From: Phycisphaerales bacterium
Lineage (GTDB): Bacteria; Planctomycetota; Phycisphaerae; Phycisphaerales; UBA1924
Assembly (NCBI GenBank): GCA_029260295.1
Contig: JAJDDN010000008.1
Location: 682,001 to 746,000 of the forward strand
Direction of reading: 5' to 3'
DNA length: 64,000 nucleotides
Shown: positions 28,140 to 37,210 of the stretch, one piece after another
Numbering within the stretch: position 1 is the stretch's first letter
Layout of the letters: each line of letters opens with the position of its first letter
The notes under the pieces: generated by a model
Seen by the model: the letters and a program-made list of their open reading frames with translations, nothing else
What the model was told of the DNA's origin: nothing
The model's database searches: none
Program-made: the position numbers and the translations under genes

Positions 28140-28420
28140 GCTCCGTCTCGATTGTCCGCTCAACGCCTCGCGTTGGTCGGTGGGGACTTCCGTTGTCCCC
28201 GGCCTCCGTTGTTGCCTCTCAGCGGGGTGTCCACACACCGCTGAGGGCGAAATAACGATGCAACTACCCCGCCGGGTGGTGATACATCCCAACCGTTTCG
28301 CGCGGTCGCTGAGTTCTGGTGGCCCCAAACTGACGGGGTCGCCTCACATGTTGAGCCGGTTGTGCCCCTGGTTGCCCACCGGGACGAATCCGCCTCTTGC
28401 GTGCTTATGTGGGCGTTCAA
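28140..28420 (-). promoter_or_regulatory. Structured leader RNA of the dcd-orf-nrdJ operon
   Basis: Nearly 300 bases without a gene contain many inverted repeats that would fold on the minus-strand transcript: CAACGC/GCGTTG 28161-28175, GGGGAC/GTCCCC 28182-28200, CTCAGCGG/CCGCTGAG 28218-28245, GCGAAA/TTTCGC 28247-28252/28296-28301, and a CCCC/GGGG stem within 28321-28340. The region ends at the dcd ribosome site, so it looks like a 5' regulatory element. A B12 riboswitch would be logical for nrdJ, but I cannot find its conserved core. It could also be an independent small RNA. Confidence 0.5.
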
Positions 28421-28429
28421 ATCCGAAGA

Positions 28430-28448
28430 TTTGTAAACCTTTGTAAAC
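28430..28448 (-). promoter_or_regulatory. Tandem 9-base repeat, possible operator for dcd-nrdJ
   Basis: TTTGTAAAC (plus strand) occurs at 28430-28438 and 28440-28448, a 10-base helical phase. A TATATT lies just upstream on the minus strand (within 28455-28467). This is the spacing expected for two regulator subunits bound side by side near a transcription start. The repeat does not match the NrdR box closely. Confidence 0.4.
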
Positions 28449-28469
28449 ACAAACCGAATATATTCCAAA

Positions 28470-29084
28470 CTTTTATTGGCAAACTCGGGAAACTGTCATG
28501 GTCTTGGGTTTCAGCTCGATATCGTTTGGCTTTGACGCTTGTGGATATCTTGTCGGTTGAATCCAAGTCCTCTCTAGTTCTCGACTTCCCACGATGGAAA
28601 TCTTCAGTTTTATCTTGCCGACCCCAATATATCGGGCCTGCAGGGCCTCGATCATAGCCGGACACAAGGTGTTGTGGGACTGCTTTCGTCGATAAAGTGG
28701 TATATTTCGTGGATTCAATGATTCCACCCAATTCTGTATTGTGCCATGAATCACATCGACTGAGCCTTCCGGAATCAGGAAGATGATGGAGATCAACTGT
28801 TTATCTCACACTGTGCATTTACGACATGGTTTCCAGTTCTCGTACATTTTCCTAACACAACTGATTATTGAGTTTGTGTCTGTGTTCACTTTTCCACAAA
28901 GCTGATTCTGGCCGAGACTCAAATGTTGCGATTCGGATGCTCTGTTCAATTTAAGACCAGTGCATACACTCACTGCTCGGGTGCGTATGGACACACACCG
29001 ATGAACAATCGCCGACCAAGAGTCGGCACCACCGCGTTGCTATGAAACCTCCAAGTCTTCAGTTTGCAACGCTCTAGCACACAC
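28470..29084. other. Long intergenic region
   Basis: About 600 bases between the dcd leader and the FlgI-like gene. Open frames here lack ribosome sites and resemble nothing known to me. I see no strong hairpin or repeat. It should contain the promoter of the FlgI-like gene. Confidence 0.4.
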
Positions 29085-29096
29085 GAGGGACACCCG

Positions 29097-31196
29097 TTGA
29101 GCCTGACAATGCCCATCTTTTTGAGACGCTTTACTATCCGCCCGATCGCTTTGACCCCTTGTTTAGTGACGCTACTGGTTTTGTCAAGCATGATGATGCC
29201 CGGTTGTCGATTAATGAAAAAGAAAAAGCCGGTGCCCAAGGCCCGGATTTCAACCCCCACTGTGGTGCGTGATCTGCCATCGCAGCTGCGAGGGACGATC
29301 GGCGCAGAGGCCCGGATTGTCGGCAACACACCGACGATGGTTTCAGGGATTGGCTTTGTGGTCGGCCTCGATGGCACAGGCGGACTGACACTCCCCGAGC
29401 AGTACGCTGGGCACCTTGAGCGAGAGATGGGGCTCAACGGGGTCAATGTCTCCAATGACAACCCCCAGTCGCCGTTGTTCGGCAAGAGCCCAAGGCAGTT
29501 GCTCCGTGATCGCAATACCGCAGCGGTGATTGTCCAGGCGGCTATTCCACCGGGATCCCGACCTGGTGACAGTTACGATGTGTATGTCCGTGCGATTAAT
29601 GCGACGAGTCTTGAGGGCGGGAAGCTGTGGACGACCGAACTCCGGATCGGGCCTCCATCAACTTATAACGATAAACAGGCTCACATCATCGGCAAAGCCC
29701 GTGGGCCTTTGTTTCTGAACCCGTTCGCGGAGCCCGGCGTTGAAACGAGCGGGATCTCACGGAATATTGGCCGAATTCTCGATGGAGGCTATGTCACCGC
29801 TGGGACGGAGATTCAGGTCATTCTGGATAATCCATCGCACCAGCGTGTACGACAGATGGTCAGCGCGATCAATTCAGCATTCCCGGCTAAGGCGACGGAT
29901 CGAGGCCAGACTGCCAGAGGGGTAGACGAGTCTGTATTCTTTGTCAAAATTCCACAACAGTTCAATGATCGCCGTGAAGATTTCTTGGAACTGATCTCAC
30001 ACATGACCATCGATCAGTCATTTCCCGAGGTGTACGCCCAGCGGTATGCACAGACTATCGAATCTAATGCGTATCTAGCCAACGACATGTCTTGGTGCCT
30101 GGAAGCACTTGGTGAACGGGCGATACCTCAACTCCGACCACTGTATGACCATCCTGAGTCGGCACCTCGGCTGGCTGCACTTCGTGCCGGAGCGGGGCTC
30201 GGGGACCCGAAGTGTATCGACGGATTATCCAAGATCGCGATCAATGGCCCTGAAAGCCTTCGGACCGATGCGATCGCACTTCTTGCCCGAATCGAGGACT
30301 CCCTTACACCAGACAAGGTTCTTCGAGGGCTGCTTGAATCAAATCAACTTAACATCCGAGTAGAGGCGTATGAAGGATTGATGCAGAGAGCAATCAATAC
30401 CAGAAAGCACCAAATCGCTAGGAATATCGGTGGCGTAGGGTCAGTCAATCGCGCCGCGGTCAATTCCGGGGCGATGGATCACCAGATTGATGTACTTGCA
30501 CGGATCCAGCTGCCCCCGGATCCTGTCCGTGGAGTTTCAAGAAGGCTCGTGGGCGGCAAGTTCTTCTTGGATATCGTGCCTTACGGCGATCCATTAATTT
30601 ATATAACTCAACACCGTGAACCACGGATCGTCCTGTTCGGTGCGGACCAACATGTCAAGACCCCATTGCTGGCCAGCGCGTGGTCGGACCGATTGATGCT
30701 TGCCTCTGATACCGAGGATGGCAAAATTCGAGTTTACTATCGCGATGACAAAAAACGAAGGACATACTCCCATCCTGATGTCCCCGGAAACCTTCCAGCT
30801 CTGGTCGAGTTTTTCGCTATTGAACCTACCCCAGGCTCTGTGAATCGAGGACTGGGATTGTCATATTCACGGGTCGTTGGGGCGTTGTATGAAATATACA
30901 ACGAACTAGGCATCGAAGCTGGCTTTACGACCGAGCAAGACCAACTGCTTGCGGACCTACTGGCATCGATCGAGCCGACGGATATTGAGATTCGTGCTGA
31001 AGGCCCAGAGGATTCGGTAACTATGGTCCCAGTCAACGACCCACGAAACAAGGTGGTTGATCCAGACCAATCCGCACTCACGAAGAGGCGAACACTCTTG
31101 GTGCCTGTCAATCCACCGAAAAACGATGTCAATCTAGAAGATTCTGACCAACCCGAAAGCCTAAAGAGCGAAACTCCAGAGATGCGTTCCGAATGA
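29097..31196 (+). CDS. FlgI-like (flagellar P-ring domain) lipoprotein with HEAT-like repeats
   Basis: Protein of about 699 residues. A hydrophobic N-terminal segment ends in MMMPGC, an imperfect lipobox, followed by a lysine-rich linker, so it is probably a periplasmic lipoprotein. Residues about 75-310 resemble the P-ring protein FlgI: GIGFVVGLDGTGG, AAVIVQAAIPPGSRPGDSYDV and SLEGGKLWTTEL are in FlgI order. The middle (about 340-470) has HEAT-type repeats. The last 200 residues are unassigned. The TTG start at 29097 has GAGGGA 6 bases upstream. No flagellar genes adjoin it, so a flagellar role is doubtful; a planctomycete-specific envelope protein built on the FlgI fold is equally possible. 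Confidence 0.72.
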   Translation: MSLTMPIFLRRFTIRPIALTPCLVTLLVLSSMMMPGCRLMKKKKPVPKARISTPTVVRDLPSQLRGTIGAEARIVGNTPTMVSGIGFVVGLDGTGGLTLPEQYAGHLEREMGLNGVNVSNDNPQSPLFGKSPRQLLRDRNTAAVIVQAAIPPGSRPGDSYDVYVRAINATSLEGGKLWTTELRIGPPSTYNDKQAHIIGKARGPLFLNPFAEPGVETSGISRNIGRILDGGYVTAGTEIQVILDNPSHQRVRQMVSAINSAFPAKATDRGQTARGVDESVFFVKIPQQFNDRREDFLELISHMTIDQSFPEVYAQRYAQTIESNAYLANDMSWCLEALGERAIPQLRPLYDHPESAPRLAALRAGAGLGDPKCIDGLSKIAINGPESLRTDAIALLARIEDSLTPDKVLRGLLESNQLNIRVEAYEGLMQRAINTRKHQIARNIGGVGSVNRAAVNSGAMDHQIDVLARIQLPPDPVRGVSRRLVGGKFFLDIVPYGDPLIYITQHREPRIVLFGADQHVKTPLLASAWSDRLMLASDTEDGKIRVYYRDDKKRRTYSHPDVPGNLPALVEFFAIEPTPGSVNRGLGLSYSRVVGALYEIYNELGIEAGFTTEQDQLLADLLASIEPTDIEIRAEGPEDSVTMVPVNDPRNKVVDPDQSALTKRRTLLVPVNPPKNDVNLEDSDQPESLKSETPEMRSE

Positions 31197-31219
31197 ACTA
31201 AGCGACTACTGGCTTTGCT

Positions 31220-31963
31220 CTAGGAGCGTTTTTGGCAGAGGCAATATTGGACCGGCGCCATTGGACGCATCGGGCCACTTCGCGAAAGCGTGTCGAGTAT
31301 ATTGACGACCGGGCCGAGATGGCATTTTTCCATTGCGCGAGGTGTATGAACATTTCCACGCTTGCCGATGAGATCGAGTCCGGCTTCTTCGATCATTTTT
31401 CGCACCTCGGATGGGCGTTCCCAGATCGAGTACACATCCTGACCTACTGCTCTTGAGCTCTTGTTGATCTTGTTACCCGCAGCCCAGAAGTAGCTGTTGA
31501 GGTTGGCAAAGTTAAAGAGCAGCGTTGATCCCGGCTTGGTCACCCTTGCGAGTTCCTTGATCGCGGTCCCCGCATGCTCGAGGTGGTTGAGCACATTGAA
31601 TGTAAAGGCGTGGTCAAAGCTGTTGTCCTCAAAGGGCAGTTCGTAAACCGAACCTTCGATGGCGGCTTCGAGATTCTCATCGACCCCGGCCTTCTTGAGA
31701 TTGTCCTGAGCAACAGTCAGCATCCCCGGAGAGATATCGAGGATTGTCACCTTGCAGCCCATGCGGCACAAGGGGATCGTAAAGCGAGCGGTCCCTGGTC
31801 CAATCTCAAGAACCTTCGACCCACCCCACCCAGATGTGAGGTCTGCGAGTATTTCTTGCTGTACGCGGTTGACCCGGGCGCCGGCCTTGGATTCCCAACG
31901 CTGGCTGTCGTAGATCGTGCTGTCGGCGTCATAGAACGGGGAGTTGGTGCTGTCCTTGCTCAA
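31220..31963 (-). CDS. Class I SAM-dependent methyltransferase
   Basis: Protein of 247 residues with the Rossmann methyltransferase fold. Motif I is VLEIGPGTARFTIPL, motif II follows as VTILDISPGML, and the acidic motif reads LPFEDNSFDHAFTFNVLNH, as in UbiE/Methyltransf_11 proteins. The TTG start overlaps the end of the glycosyltransferase gene to within two bases, with GAGGA upstream, so both are translated together. The substrate is not known; the pairing suggests a glycan or lipid-linked sugar. Confidence 0.85.
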   Translation of the reverse strand: MSKDSTNSPFYDADSTIYDSQRWESKAGARVNRVQQEILADLTSGWGGSKVLEIGPGTARFTIPLCRMGCKVTILDISPGMLTVAQDNLKKAGVDENLEAAIEGSVYELPFEDNSFDHAFTFNVLNHLEHAGTAIKELARVTKPGSTLLFNFANLNSYFWAAGNKINKSSRAVGQDVYSIWERPSEVRKMIEEAGLDLIGKRGNVHTPRAMEKCHLGPVVNILDTLSRSGPMRPMAPVQYCLCQKRS

Positions 31964-31965
31964 AA

Positions 31966-33177
31966 TCAGGATCCTCGCTGTGCGTAGAGGGTGGTGTGGG
32001 ACGCCGCGACTTGGGCGGGGTCAAAGTGCTGCTCAGTATAGAATCGGGCATTGTCTCCGGCTGCTTTACGCAGATCGGCGTTGCCTATAAAGTTGCCCAT
32101 TGCTTCGACCAGTTCGTCTTCATTGGCGGGGTCAATTAAGCGTCCCCGCTCGTTATCAAGGACTTCCGGCATCCCCCCGACCGCGCTGGCGATGGTTGGC
32201 TTGCCGCAAGCCATGGTCTCTAGAACGACCATGAAATAATCAGACGGACCAAATGAGTCAAGGAATGGGGCGACCAAGAGATCACAGGACTGCATCAAAC
32301 GGGGCATGTTGTCAATGATGCCCAACTGAATCAGGTCCTCACTCAGGTTTAGATCGTCCATTGTCCTCCGGAGCAACGCGAGGTGCTCATCGGTGGACGA
32401 CTGGGAGAGTTCGGTGGTGACAATGAGCCTGGCCTTGGGATATTGATCCTTGACCCGGCGAAAGGCCCGAAGTACACCGATCATGTTTTTCTGTGGCTTG
32501 GCGTTCCCCACGAATAGAACCGCGATCTCGTCATGAGCAATCCCAAGTTCTGCTCTACAAGCATCCACATCTGATTGAGCAGGTGGGCAGAAGCGTTCGA
32601 TATCAACCGGAGGGGAGGTGACCTGAACATCTTTGAGCCCGTAATCTTCCATCGATTTGGCGACATTCCCGCTCATCGCGGTCAGCGAATCAAGTTTATG
32701 CGCACTCCGGGTGAGCAGGCCTCTGATGATTGGCTTACGCCATCTTCCACCGATATGGGGAATTGGACAGTACAGCGTGTGGAGCGTGGGGAGCTTGAGT
32801 TTCTGCTTGAGGGCGCTTGAGACTATGAAGTAATCAGCGAATCCAGAGTGACAATGCACGACATCGAACTCGTCCTTGTGCGCCTTTGCCCATGGAAGCA
32901 CGGCCTTGCGGAACTGAAGCCCAAACTTCACAGTCCCGGCTTTTTCAAGTTTGAACAATGAATGCAGCTTGAGGCGTTCATCGATCTGTGCCGACCCCTT
33001 GGGAGCACAACTCACGATCGTGACATCGTGGCCTGCTTTGGCTTGAGCCAGTGAGAGCGTCAGCAAGCAACTCGCATGCCCGCCGACTATGGTGCGTCCG
33101 CCGAAGTACGGGAACTGCGGGATTACATGCAGGATCCGCATCGGCTTGCTTGTGCTTTGTTGGTTTTCTGCGTTCAT
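31966..33177 (-). CDS. Glycosyltransferase family 4
   Basis: GT-B glycosyltransferase of about 403 residues. The N-terminal domain begins RILHVIPQFPYFGGRTIVGGH; the C-terminal nucleotide-sugar domain has VLFVGNAKPQKNMIGVLRAF and the E-x7-E region GPSDYFMVVLETMACGKPTIAS, followed by GGMPEVLDNERGRLIDP. It would add a sugar from a nucleotide donor to a glycan or lipid acceptor in the cytoplasm. Of two possible starts, 33177 has AGAGG at a usable distance, whereas at 33189 it abuts the codon. It is cotranscribed with the methyltransferase. Confidence 0.9.
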   Translation of the reverse strand: MNAENQQSTSKPMRILHVIPQFPYFGGRTIVGGHASCLLTLSLAQAKAGHDVTIVSCAPKGSAQIDERLKLHSLFKLEKAGTVKFGLQFRKAVLPWAKAHKDEFDVVHCHSGFADYFIVSSALKQKLKLPTLHTLYCPIPHIGGRWRKPIIRGLLTRSAHKLDSLTAMSGNVAKSMEDYGLKDVQVTSPPVDIERFCPPAQSDVDACRAELGIAHDEIAVLFVGNAKPQKNMIGVLRAFRRVKDQYPKARLIVTTELSQSSTDEHLALLRRTMDDLNLSEDLIQLGIIDNMPRLMQSCDLLVAPFLDSFGPSDYFMVVLETMACGKPTIASAVGGMPEVLDNERGRLIDPANEDELVEAMGNFIGNADLRKAAGDNARFYTEQHFDPAQVAASHTTLYAQRGS

Positions 33178-33269
33178 GCTGATTGGCATCCTCTTGTCGC
33201 CAACTTAATGCGTGGCTGGTGCCCGGTAGTTTAGCCAATTGCCAAGGGCCGGCAACTACTGGCATGTCT

Positions 33270-33315
33270 CAAACAAAACCCAGACCGATGAACGCTCACG
33301 CACTCATCGGCCTGG
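33270..33315 (-). terminator. Terminator of the porin gene
   Basis: A 12-bp stem (33280-33291 with 33304-33315, one G-T wobble) followed on the minus strand by GTTTTGTTTG. It lies about 65 bases after the porin stop. Confidence 0.78.
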
Positions 33316-33378
33316 TATTGATTACTTCAAGGCATGGGCTCTGGCTGCCAAGTGCTACACGCAAAGCAAGACACAGAA

Positions 33379-34839
33379 TCAGAACTTATATACAGCCTGG
33401 AAGTAAAAGAAATCAATATCTTCGTCTGCAGTGCCGCCAGAAGTATCCGTAAAGTACTGGCCCGCGAAGAAGTGCGAGTAGCCAGCCTGAAGGGTCAGAT
33501 GGCGATCCACGAGGTACTTGACGGTGATGTCGATTTCTTGGCCGACATCATCTGAGGCACCAACTGTGGTGGCCCTGAGGACCCCACCACCGGCGTTGTA
33601 GACTGAGTCAGCATCGCTTGAACGGCTGAAGACATGGTAATCCGCCTTGATCAAGAACTTCTTGTGAGGCTTGAAGGACAGACCTGCTGAAAAATCAATC
33701 ATGTTCTGGCGACCGATCAGGTCCATAAAGCCGTTGTAGGCGTGGCCGAGTGGGAAGAGCTGATTGAAGGTCTCGACATCGGTATCTCCTGCGGTGTCGT
33801 CACCAGAGGAATAGTCGAAGCCGACATACATCTTCGGATTCCAATCGGTATCCTTGAAGGCGTAGCTGAGCTGGGTGGCGAACATGTAGGCGTTGATATC
33901 GGCGGCACCAACATCGCCAAACTGGTAGGCTCCCTCGACATCGTATCCGAACCCGGAATCGCCGAACTTGCCAAAGAGGCGTCCGCCCAAGGTGTGGCGG
34001 TCTTCGATACCGGCTGTGCCGTTGTAGGTCCGTGTGGCGTCGTATTCGATTCCGAGGTAATACAGATCAACACCGATTGAGTTGTCTTCGCCGATCTTGC
34101 CTGTTGCGTAAATACCCCAGAAATCGGGGCCGAGACGCCAGTCGTTGAACTTGTACTTGGCGACTGGTGTGTAACGGGTCCAGAAGCCATCGATGCGCCA
34201 ATCGCTTATATTGACAATCGCACGCCCGCCATCCCATGAGCGTTGTGAGTTGGCCCAAGGGAGGGTGGAGACGAGGCGTTGTTTGCCAAAGGAAAGGCCC
34301 TGCCGCCCGAGGCGGATGGTGAGTTTGTCCTTTGAATCGCCGAATGGGAAAATAATATCAGCAAATGCGTTTTGCAGGTCGAGTTGATCGACATCGAGAC
34401 CGCGGCGGCTGCCCGCTAAGTCACGGTCGGTTGCCCAGGCGCTCTCGCCTTCGATGAAGATCCGGAAGTTGTCACCGAAGTGCCAGTCTGTGTAGAGTTG
34501 TAGACGGCCGAGCCCGAAAGTATCGTCCGCAGTTGGGGCCGGGGAGAATCCGAACGAGTTCCATGACTCGGTTCGATAGCGAAGTTCGCCGCCCATACCA
34601 ACCCAGTTTTCGCCATCATCTGAGAGATTATGGTGCTTGATATCGTCCCAGTAATCGTCAAAATTGGCCGGATCAAACTCTGACCAGTTCTCGTCAAAAC
34701 GAAGGGTTTTGAACTTTGGATAGGTCGCCGGCGTTGCATCATCCTGCGCGAGGGTTGCCGATGCAATAAATCCTACTGAACCGATCAATGCGGCTGTAGT
34801 CAGAGTTCGAAAGGTGTTCATGTTCTTTGCCTGTGTCAT
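33379..34839 (-). CDS. Outer-membrane porin, alginate-export (AlgE) family
   Basis: Protein of about 486 residues with a signal peptide (ending ASATLAQ), a short soluble segment and then a long run of amphipathic beta strands ending in an aromatic residue (AVYKF), as outer-membrane barrels do. The pattern GELRYRTESWNSF, LGRLQLYTDW and RLGRQGLSFGKQRLVSTLPW is typical of the alginate-export domain. The start at 34839 has GGAGG 5 bases upstream. It lies downstream of the HAO-like gene cluster on the same strand, separated by about 370 bases. Members of this family are often general anion or sugar porins in non-alginate organisms, so the substrate is open. Confidence 0.8.
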   Translation of the reverse strand: MTQAKNMNTFRTLTTAALIGSVGFIASATLAQDDATPATYPKFKTLRFDENWSEFDPANFDDYWDDIKHHNLSDDGENWVGMGGELRYRTESWNSFGFSPAPTADDTFGLGRLQLYTDWHFGDNFRIFIEGESAWATDRDLAGSRRGLDVDQLDLQNAFADIIFPFGDSKDKLTIRLGRQGLSFGKQRLVSTLPWANSQRSWDGGRAIVNISDWRIDGFWTRYTPVAKYKFNDWRLGPDFWGIYATGKIGEDNSIGVDLYYLGIEYDATRTYNGTAGIEDRHTLGGRLFGKFGDSGFGYDVEGAYQFGDVGAADINAYMFATQLSYAFKDTDWNPKMYVGFDYSSGDDTAGDTDVETFNQLFPLGHAYNGFMDLIGRQNMIDFSAGLSFKPHKKFLIKADYHVFSRSSDADSVYNAGGGVLRATTVGASDDVGQEIDITVKYLVDRHLTLQAGYSHFFAGQYFTDTSGGTADEDIDFFYFQAVYKF

Positions 34840-35210
34840 TGCAGCCTCCTGGCTTGCCAATGTTAAATCCCGCTTGGTGCACGCCGAACTCACGACGCTG
34901 ATCGCCCTGCGGGCGGATTATTTAACTTTGTACCTTGCTTCCAAGGCTTTGAGTCTAATTTGCAAAACTCTTGGTCTTCTTTATCTGTTTAACGGTGAGA
35001 TATTGGATCCAGGCCAAGCATTTAAAGGACAAGATTGTCTTTTTGTAACAAGAGCGCAAATAAACTCAGCTGGTCCAATAAATCTGACCACTATTCCCGA
35101 CCACCCCAGCTTGTGCTGGTGCATCACCCAAACTAATTTAGCAACGCCGTGCTGGTATTCCTCTGACGAACTGATTTGATCACAGGAAGAATTCCCGGAC
35201 AATCGAAGCA
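34840..35210. other. Intergenic region upstream of the porin gene
   Basis: About 370 bases, likely containing the porin promoter. It is more AT-rich than the surrounding genes. I see no clear hairpin, terminator or conserved operator. Confidence 0.4.
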
Positions 35211-35684
35211 TCAGGAACACCCCCCAGAACAAGCGGATGCACCCGGGGCGCCAGGGATTGAATCCGCGAGCTCGCAGAGTGCCTGGTAGTAGGTTTCATT
35301 GTCGAGCCCAACGAGGGTGGCACCGAAATGCTCGGCGTCTTCGTGGGAGACAATCTCGCCATAGTTGATAGAGGGGATGTGGTACGCAATGAGCAGCGGC
35401 CAGGCTTCTGGCTGCTGCTCGAAATATGGATGGATGAATAAACAGAACCCTGCTGATGGATGCTCGCCTAAAGCGATGGGCATCGCGAACTCACCCGACT
35501 GCAAGTGCTCGGCGTCGAACTTAATGCTTACAGGGTACCGAACAAAGGCTGCATCGTCGAGCATCTTAATAATCGTCTCGGCGTCGATGTACATCCCGTG
35601 CGATAGCCGGGCGTTCATCGCTTTGTCACCGAGATGATCTTTGAGCGCGACGCGTGCGTCTTGTTCGGTTAGCTGGCGTGCCAT
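35211..35684 (-). CDS. Hypothetical protein with CSGGCS tail, downstream of the HAO-like gene
   Basis: Unrecognised cytoplasmic-looking protein of 157 residues. AGGA 8 bases before the ATG supports the start. It has no signal peptide or membrane segment, and its C-terminus is ACSGGCS, a possible metal- or cluster-binding pair of cysteines. It follows the octahaem gene by 66 bases on the same strand without a visible terminator, so it is likely the last gene of that unit. It could be a maturation or sensing protein for the cytochrome module; nothing in the sequence proves this. Confidence 0.65.
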   Translation of the reverse strand: MARQLTEQDARVALKDHLGDKAMNARLSHGMYIDAETIIKMLDDAAFVRYPVSIKFDAEHLQSGEFAMPIALGEHPSAGFCLFIHPYFEQQPEAWPLLIAYHIPSINYGEIVSHEDAEHFGATLVGLDNETYYQALCELADSIPGAPGASACSGGCS

Positions 35685-35750
35685 GAGAGGGTCCTTTTCA
35701 AAGGTTCATCCACTTATTTATTGGGAACCAGTTTCCTGATTCCATCGCTC

Positions 35751-37196
35751 TTAGTTGTCCTTCTTGTAACGAGCTTTGAAGTCATCGGACGCTTTTTTGC
35801 GTGCCGCGGCTTCGCTGTCGTCCATTTTGCCCAGGAACCATTTATGGTCATCTGAGTTGAGGACTTCTTCAAGCTTGGCTTCGAGTGCATGAGCGGCATC
35901 AACGAGTTCTTTGTCACCCGAATGCAGACCGTCCTCGATGAGTTCTCTGAGTTCAGGTACAAACTCTGAGTACCAGTTCCGAGCGATCTCATAGGTGCCG
36001 TGCCAGTGTGTGTAATCGGGCGCCATCATCGCTGCTGCGTGACGGGCACGACGACCTTCGTGGTGCCAAAGCTCGAACCATGTGAAGTCGATCTTGTTGG
36101 CAAACGGTACCTGGCTCTTGAGTGGCTTGGCCAGTTTCATGAGCTCAACGCCCGGCTTGGTGAACTTGTTGTTGACCAAATCAAGAAGCCCGTCATATTG
36201 AATGTAGAAGTTCTCTACCCACTGAGTTTGGTGACAGCTCAGGCAGACATCCTTCATATTGTCGCGACGGACCTGCCATGGCACATTGGCACCTGGGAGG
36301 CCCATTTTTGCGTCAGAAACCTCTGGACGCACCGAGACGGGCGGGCGGTTATTCCAACTAATCCGCATGCCCACATCGTGAGTAACAGGCTGGTTCTTGG
36401 TTTCAGACATGTGACAGGTCGCACAAGTTGGTGCGGCCCAGTAGTCTTCGCCAACAATCCATTTTTCGTTATCCAGGTTCATTTCGTCTTGCTTGGAGAA
36501 GAAGTTGATGCCATGCTTGGATTCTTCGTAGATTTCTTTTTGTGGGTGGTCTGGACCGAGGTGGCACTTGCCACAGGTGTCCGGGTGACGGGCCTGCGCG
36601 ACTGAGAAGTCGTGGCGTGTGTGACACGCGTTGCATGAGCCTTCGGAGCCATCCGGGTTCAGGCGACCGATACCGGAGTTTGGATAGGTTGCTGGGTCGA
36701 GCTTGCCACCTGGAAGCACTTTAATTTCCGAGCCGTGGCACTGCCAGCAGCCGTTTACTGCGGCCGCAGAGACACCTTCTGGAAATCCACGGGTAACCAT
36801 CCCTTTATTGCCTTCAACGACCTCTGCAAGGACATTGTCGAGCGAACCAAGAATCCGACCAGCCTTTGCGTGGTGGGAATCTGCAAACTCGCCGACTTCC
36901 TTGGAGTGGCATCGTGCACAATCCTTTGGTGTCACGAGAATCGCGATGGTAACACCTTCGTGCTTGAATGCGTCAACATCATCTATATCAGCTTGGTGAC
37001 ATTCGTAGCAGCCAACATTACCGCGGTAGTGCTTGCTCGAACCCCATTGCTGATACAAACTTGGGTTGAGTTTTTGGTGGCACTCCAAACACTCTTTCGT
37101 CTGGCGTGACATCTCTGCTGGGGCGAAGATTTGTCCCATAGCCGACGAGGCGAGGGTGCAAATTCCTGCGACCAACAACAGTTGTTTGAACTTCAT
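35751..37196 (-). CDS. HAO-like octahaem cytochrome c
   Basis: Periplasmic protein of 481 residues with a signal peptide (ending SSAMG) and eight CXXCH sites (CLECH, CYECH, CARCH, CWQCH, CNACH, CGKCH, CATCH, CLSCH), the number and spread of hydroxylamine oxidoreductase (HAO) family enzymes. The fourth site would hold the catalytic haem. After the last site a conserved-looking PDYTHWHGTYEIARNWY segment (about 394-409) contains tyrosines in the region where HAO carries its haem-crosslinking tyrosine; whether one is equivalent needs an alignment. GGAG 6 bases upstream supports ATG 37196. It follows the NrfD-type gene by 14 bases. It could oxidise hydroxylamine or reduce nitrite or nitric oxide; the quinone module beside it favours a respiratory role. 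Confidence 0.88.
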   Translation of the reverse strand: MKFKQLLLVAGICTLASSAMGQIFAPAEMSRQTKECLECHQKLNPSLYQQWGSSKHYRGNVGCYECHQADIDDVDAFKHEGVTIAILVTPKDCARCHSKEVGEFADSHHAKAGRILGSLDNVLAEVVEGNKGMVTRGFPEGVSAAAVNGCWQCHGSEIKVLPGGKLDPATYPNSGIGRLNPDGSEGSCNACHTRHDFSVAQARHPDTCGKCHLGPDHPQKEIYEESKHGINFFSKQDEMNLDNEKWIVGEDYWAAPTCATCHMSETKNQPVTHDVGMRISWNNRPPVSVRPEVSDAKMGLPGANVPWQVRRDNMKDVCLSCHQTQWVENFYIQYDGLLDLVNNKFTKPGVELMKLAKPLKSQVPFANKIDFTWFELWHHEGRRARHAAAMMAPDYTHWHGTYEIARNWYSEFVPELRELIEDGLHSGDKELVDAAHALEAKLEEVLNSDDHKWFLGKMDDSEAAARKKASDDFKARYKKDN

Positions 37197-37210
37197 GATC
37201 ATCTCCTTTA

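Noticed and set aside
28132-28420. Cobalamin riboswitch upstream of dcd-nrdJ
   Set aside because: I could not find the conserved B12 core elements (such as GCCACTG, or AGGGAA followed by a CCCCGCAACTG-like block) on the minus strand.
28405-28430. GTTCAAATCC resembling the T-arm of a tRNA or tmRNA
   Set aside because: The bases on each side do not pair to form a five-base T stem and no other tRNA arms are present.
28473-28796. Open frames of about 100 codons on the minus strand
   Set aside because: No ribosome site, no similarity to anything I know, and overlapping frames on both strands of similar length indicate chance.
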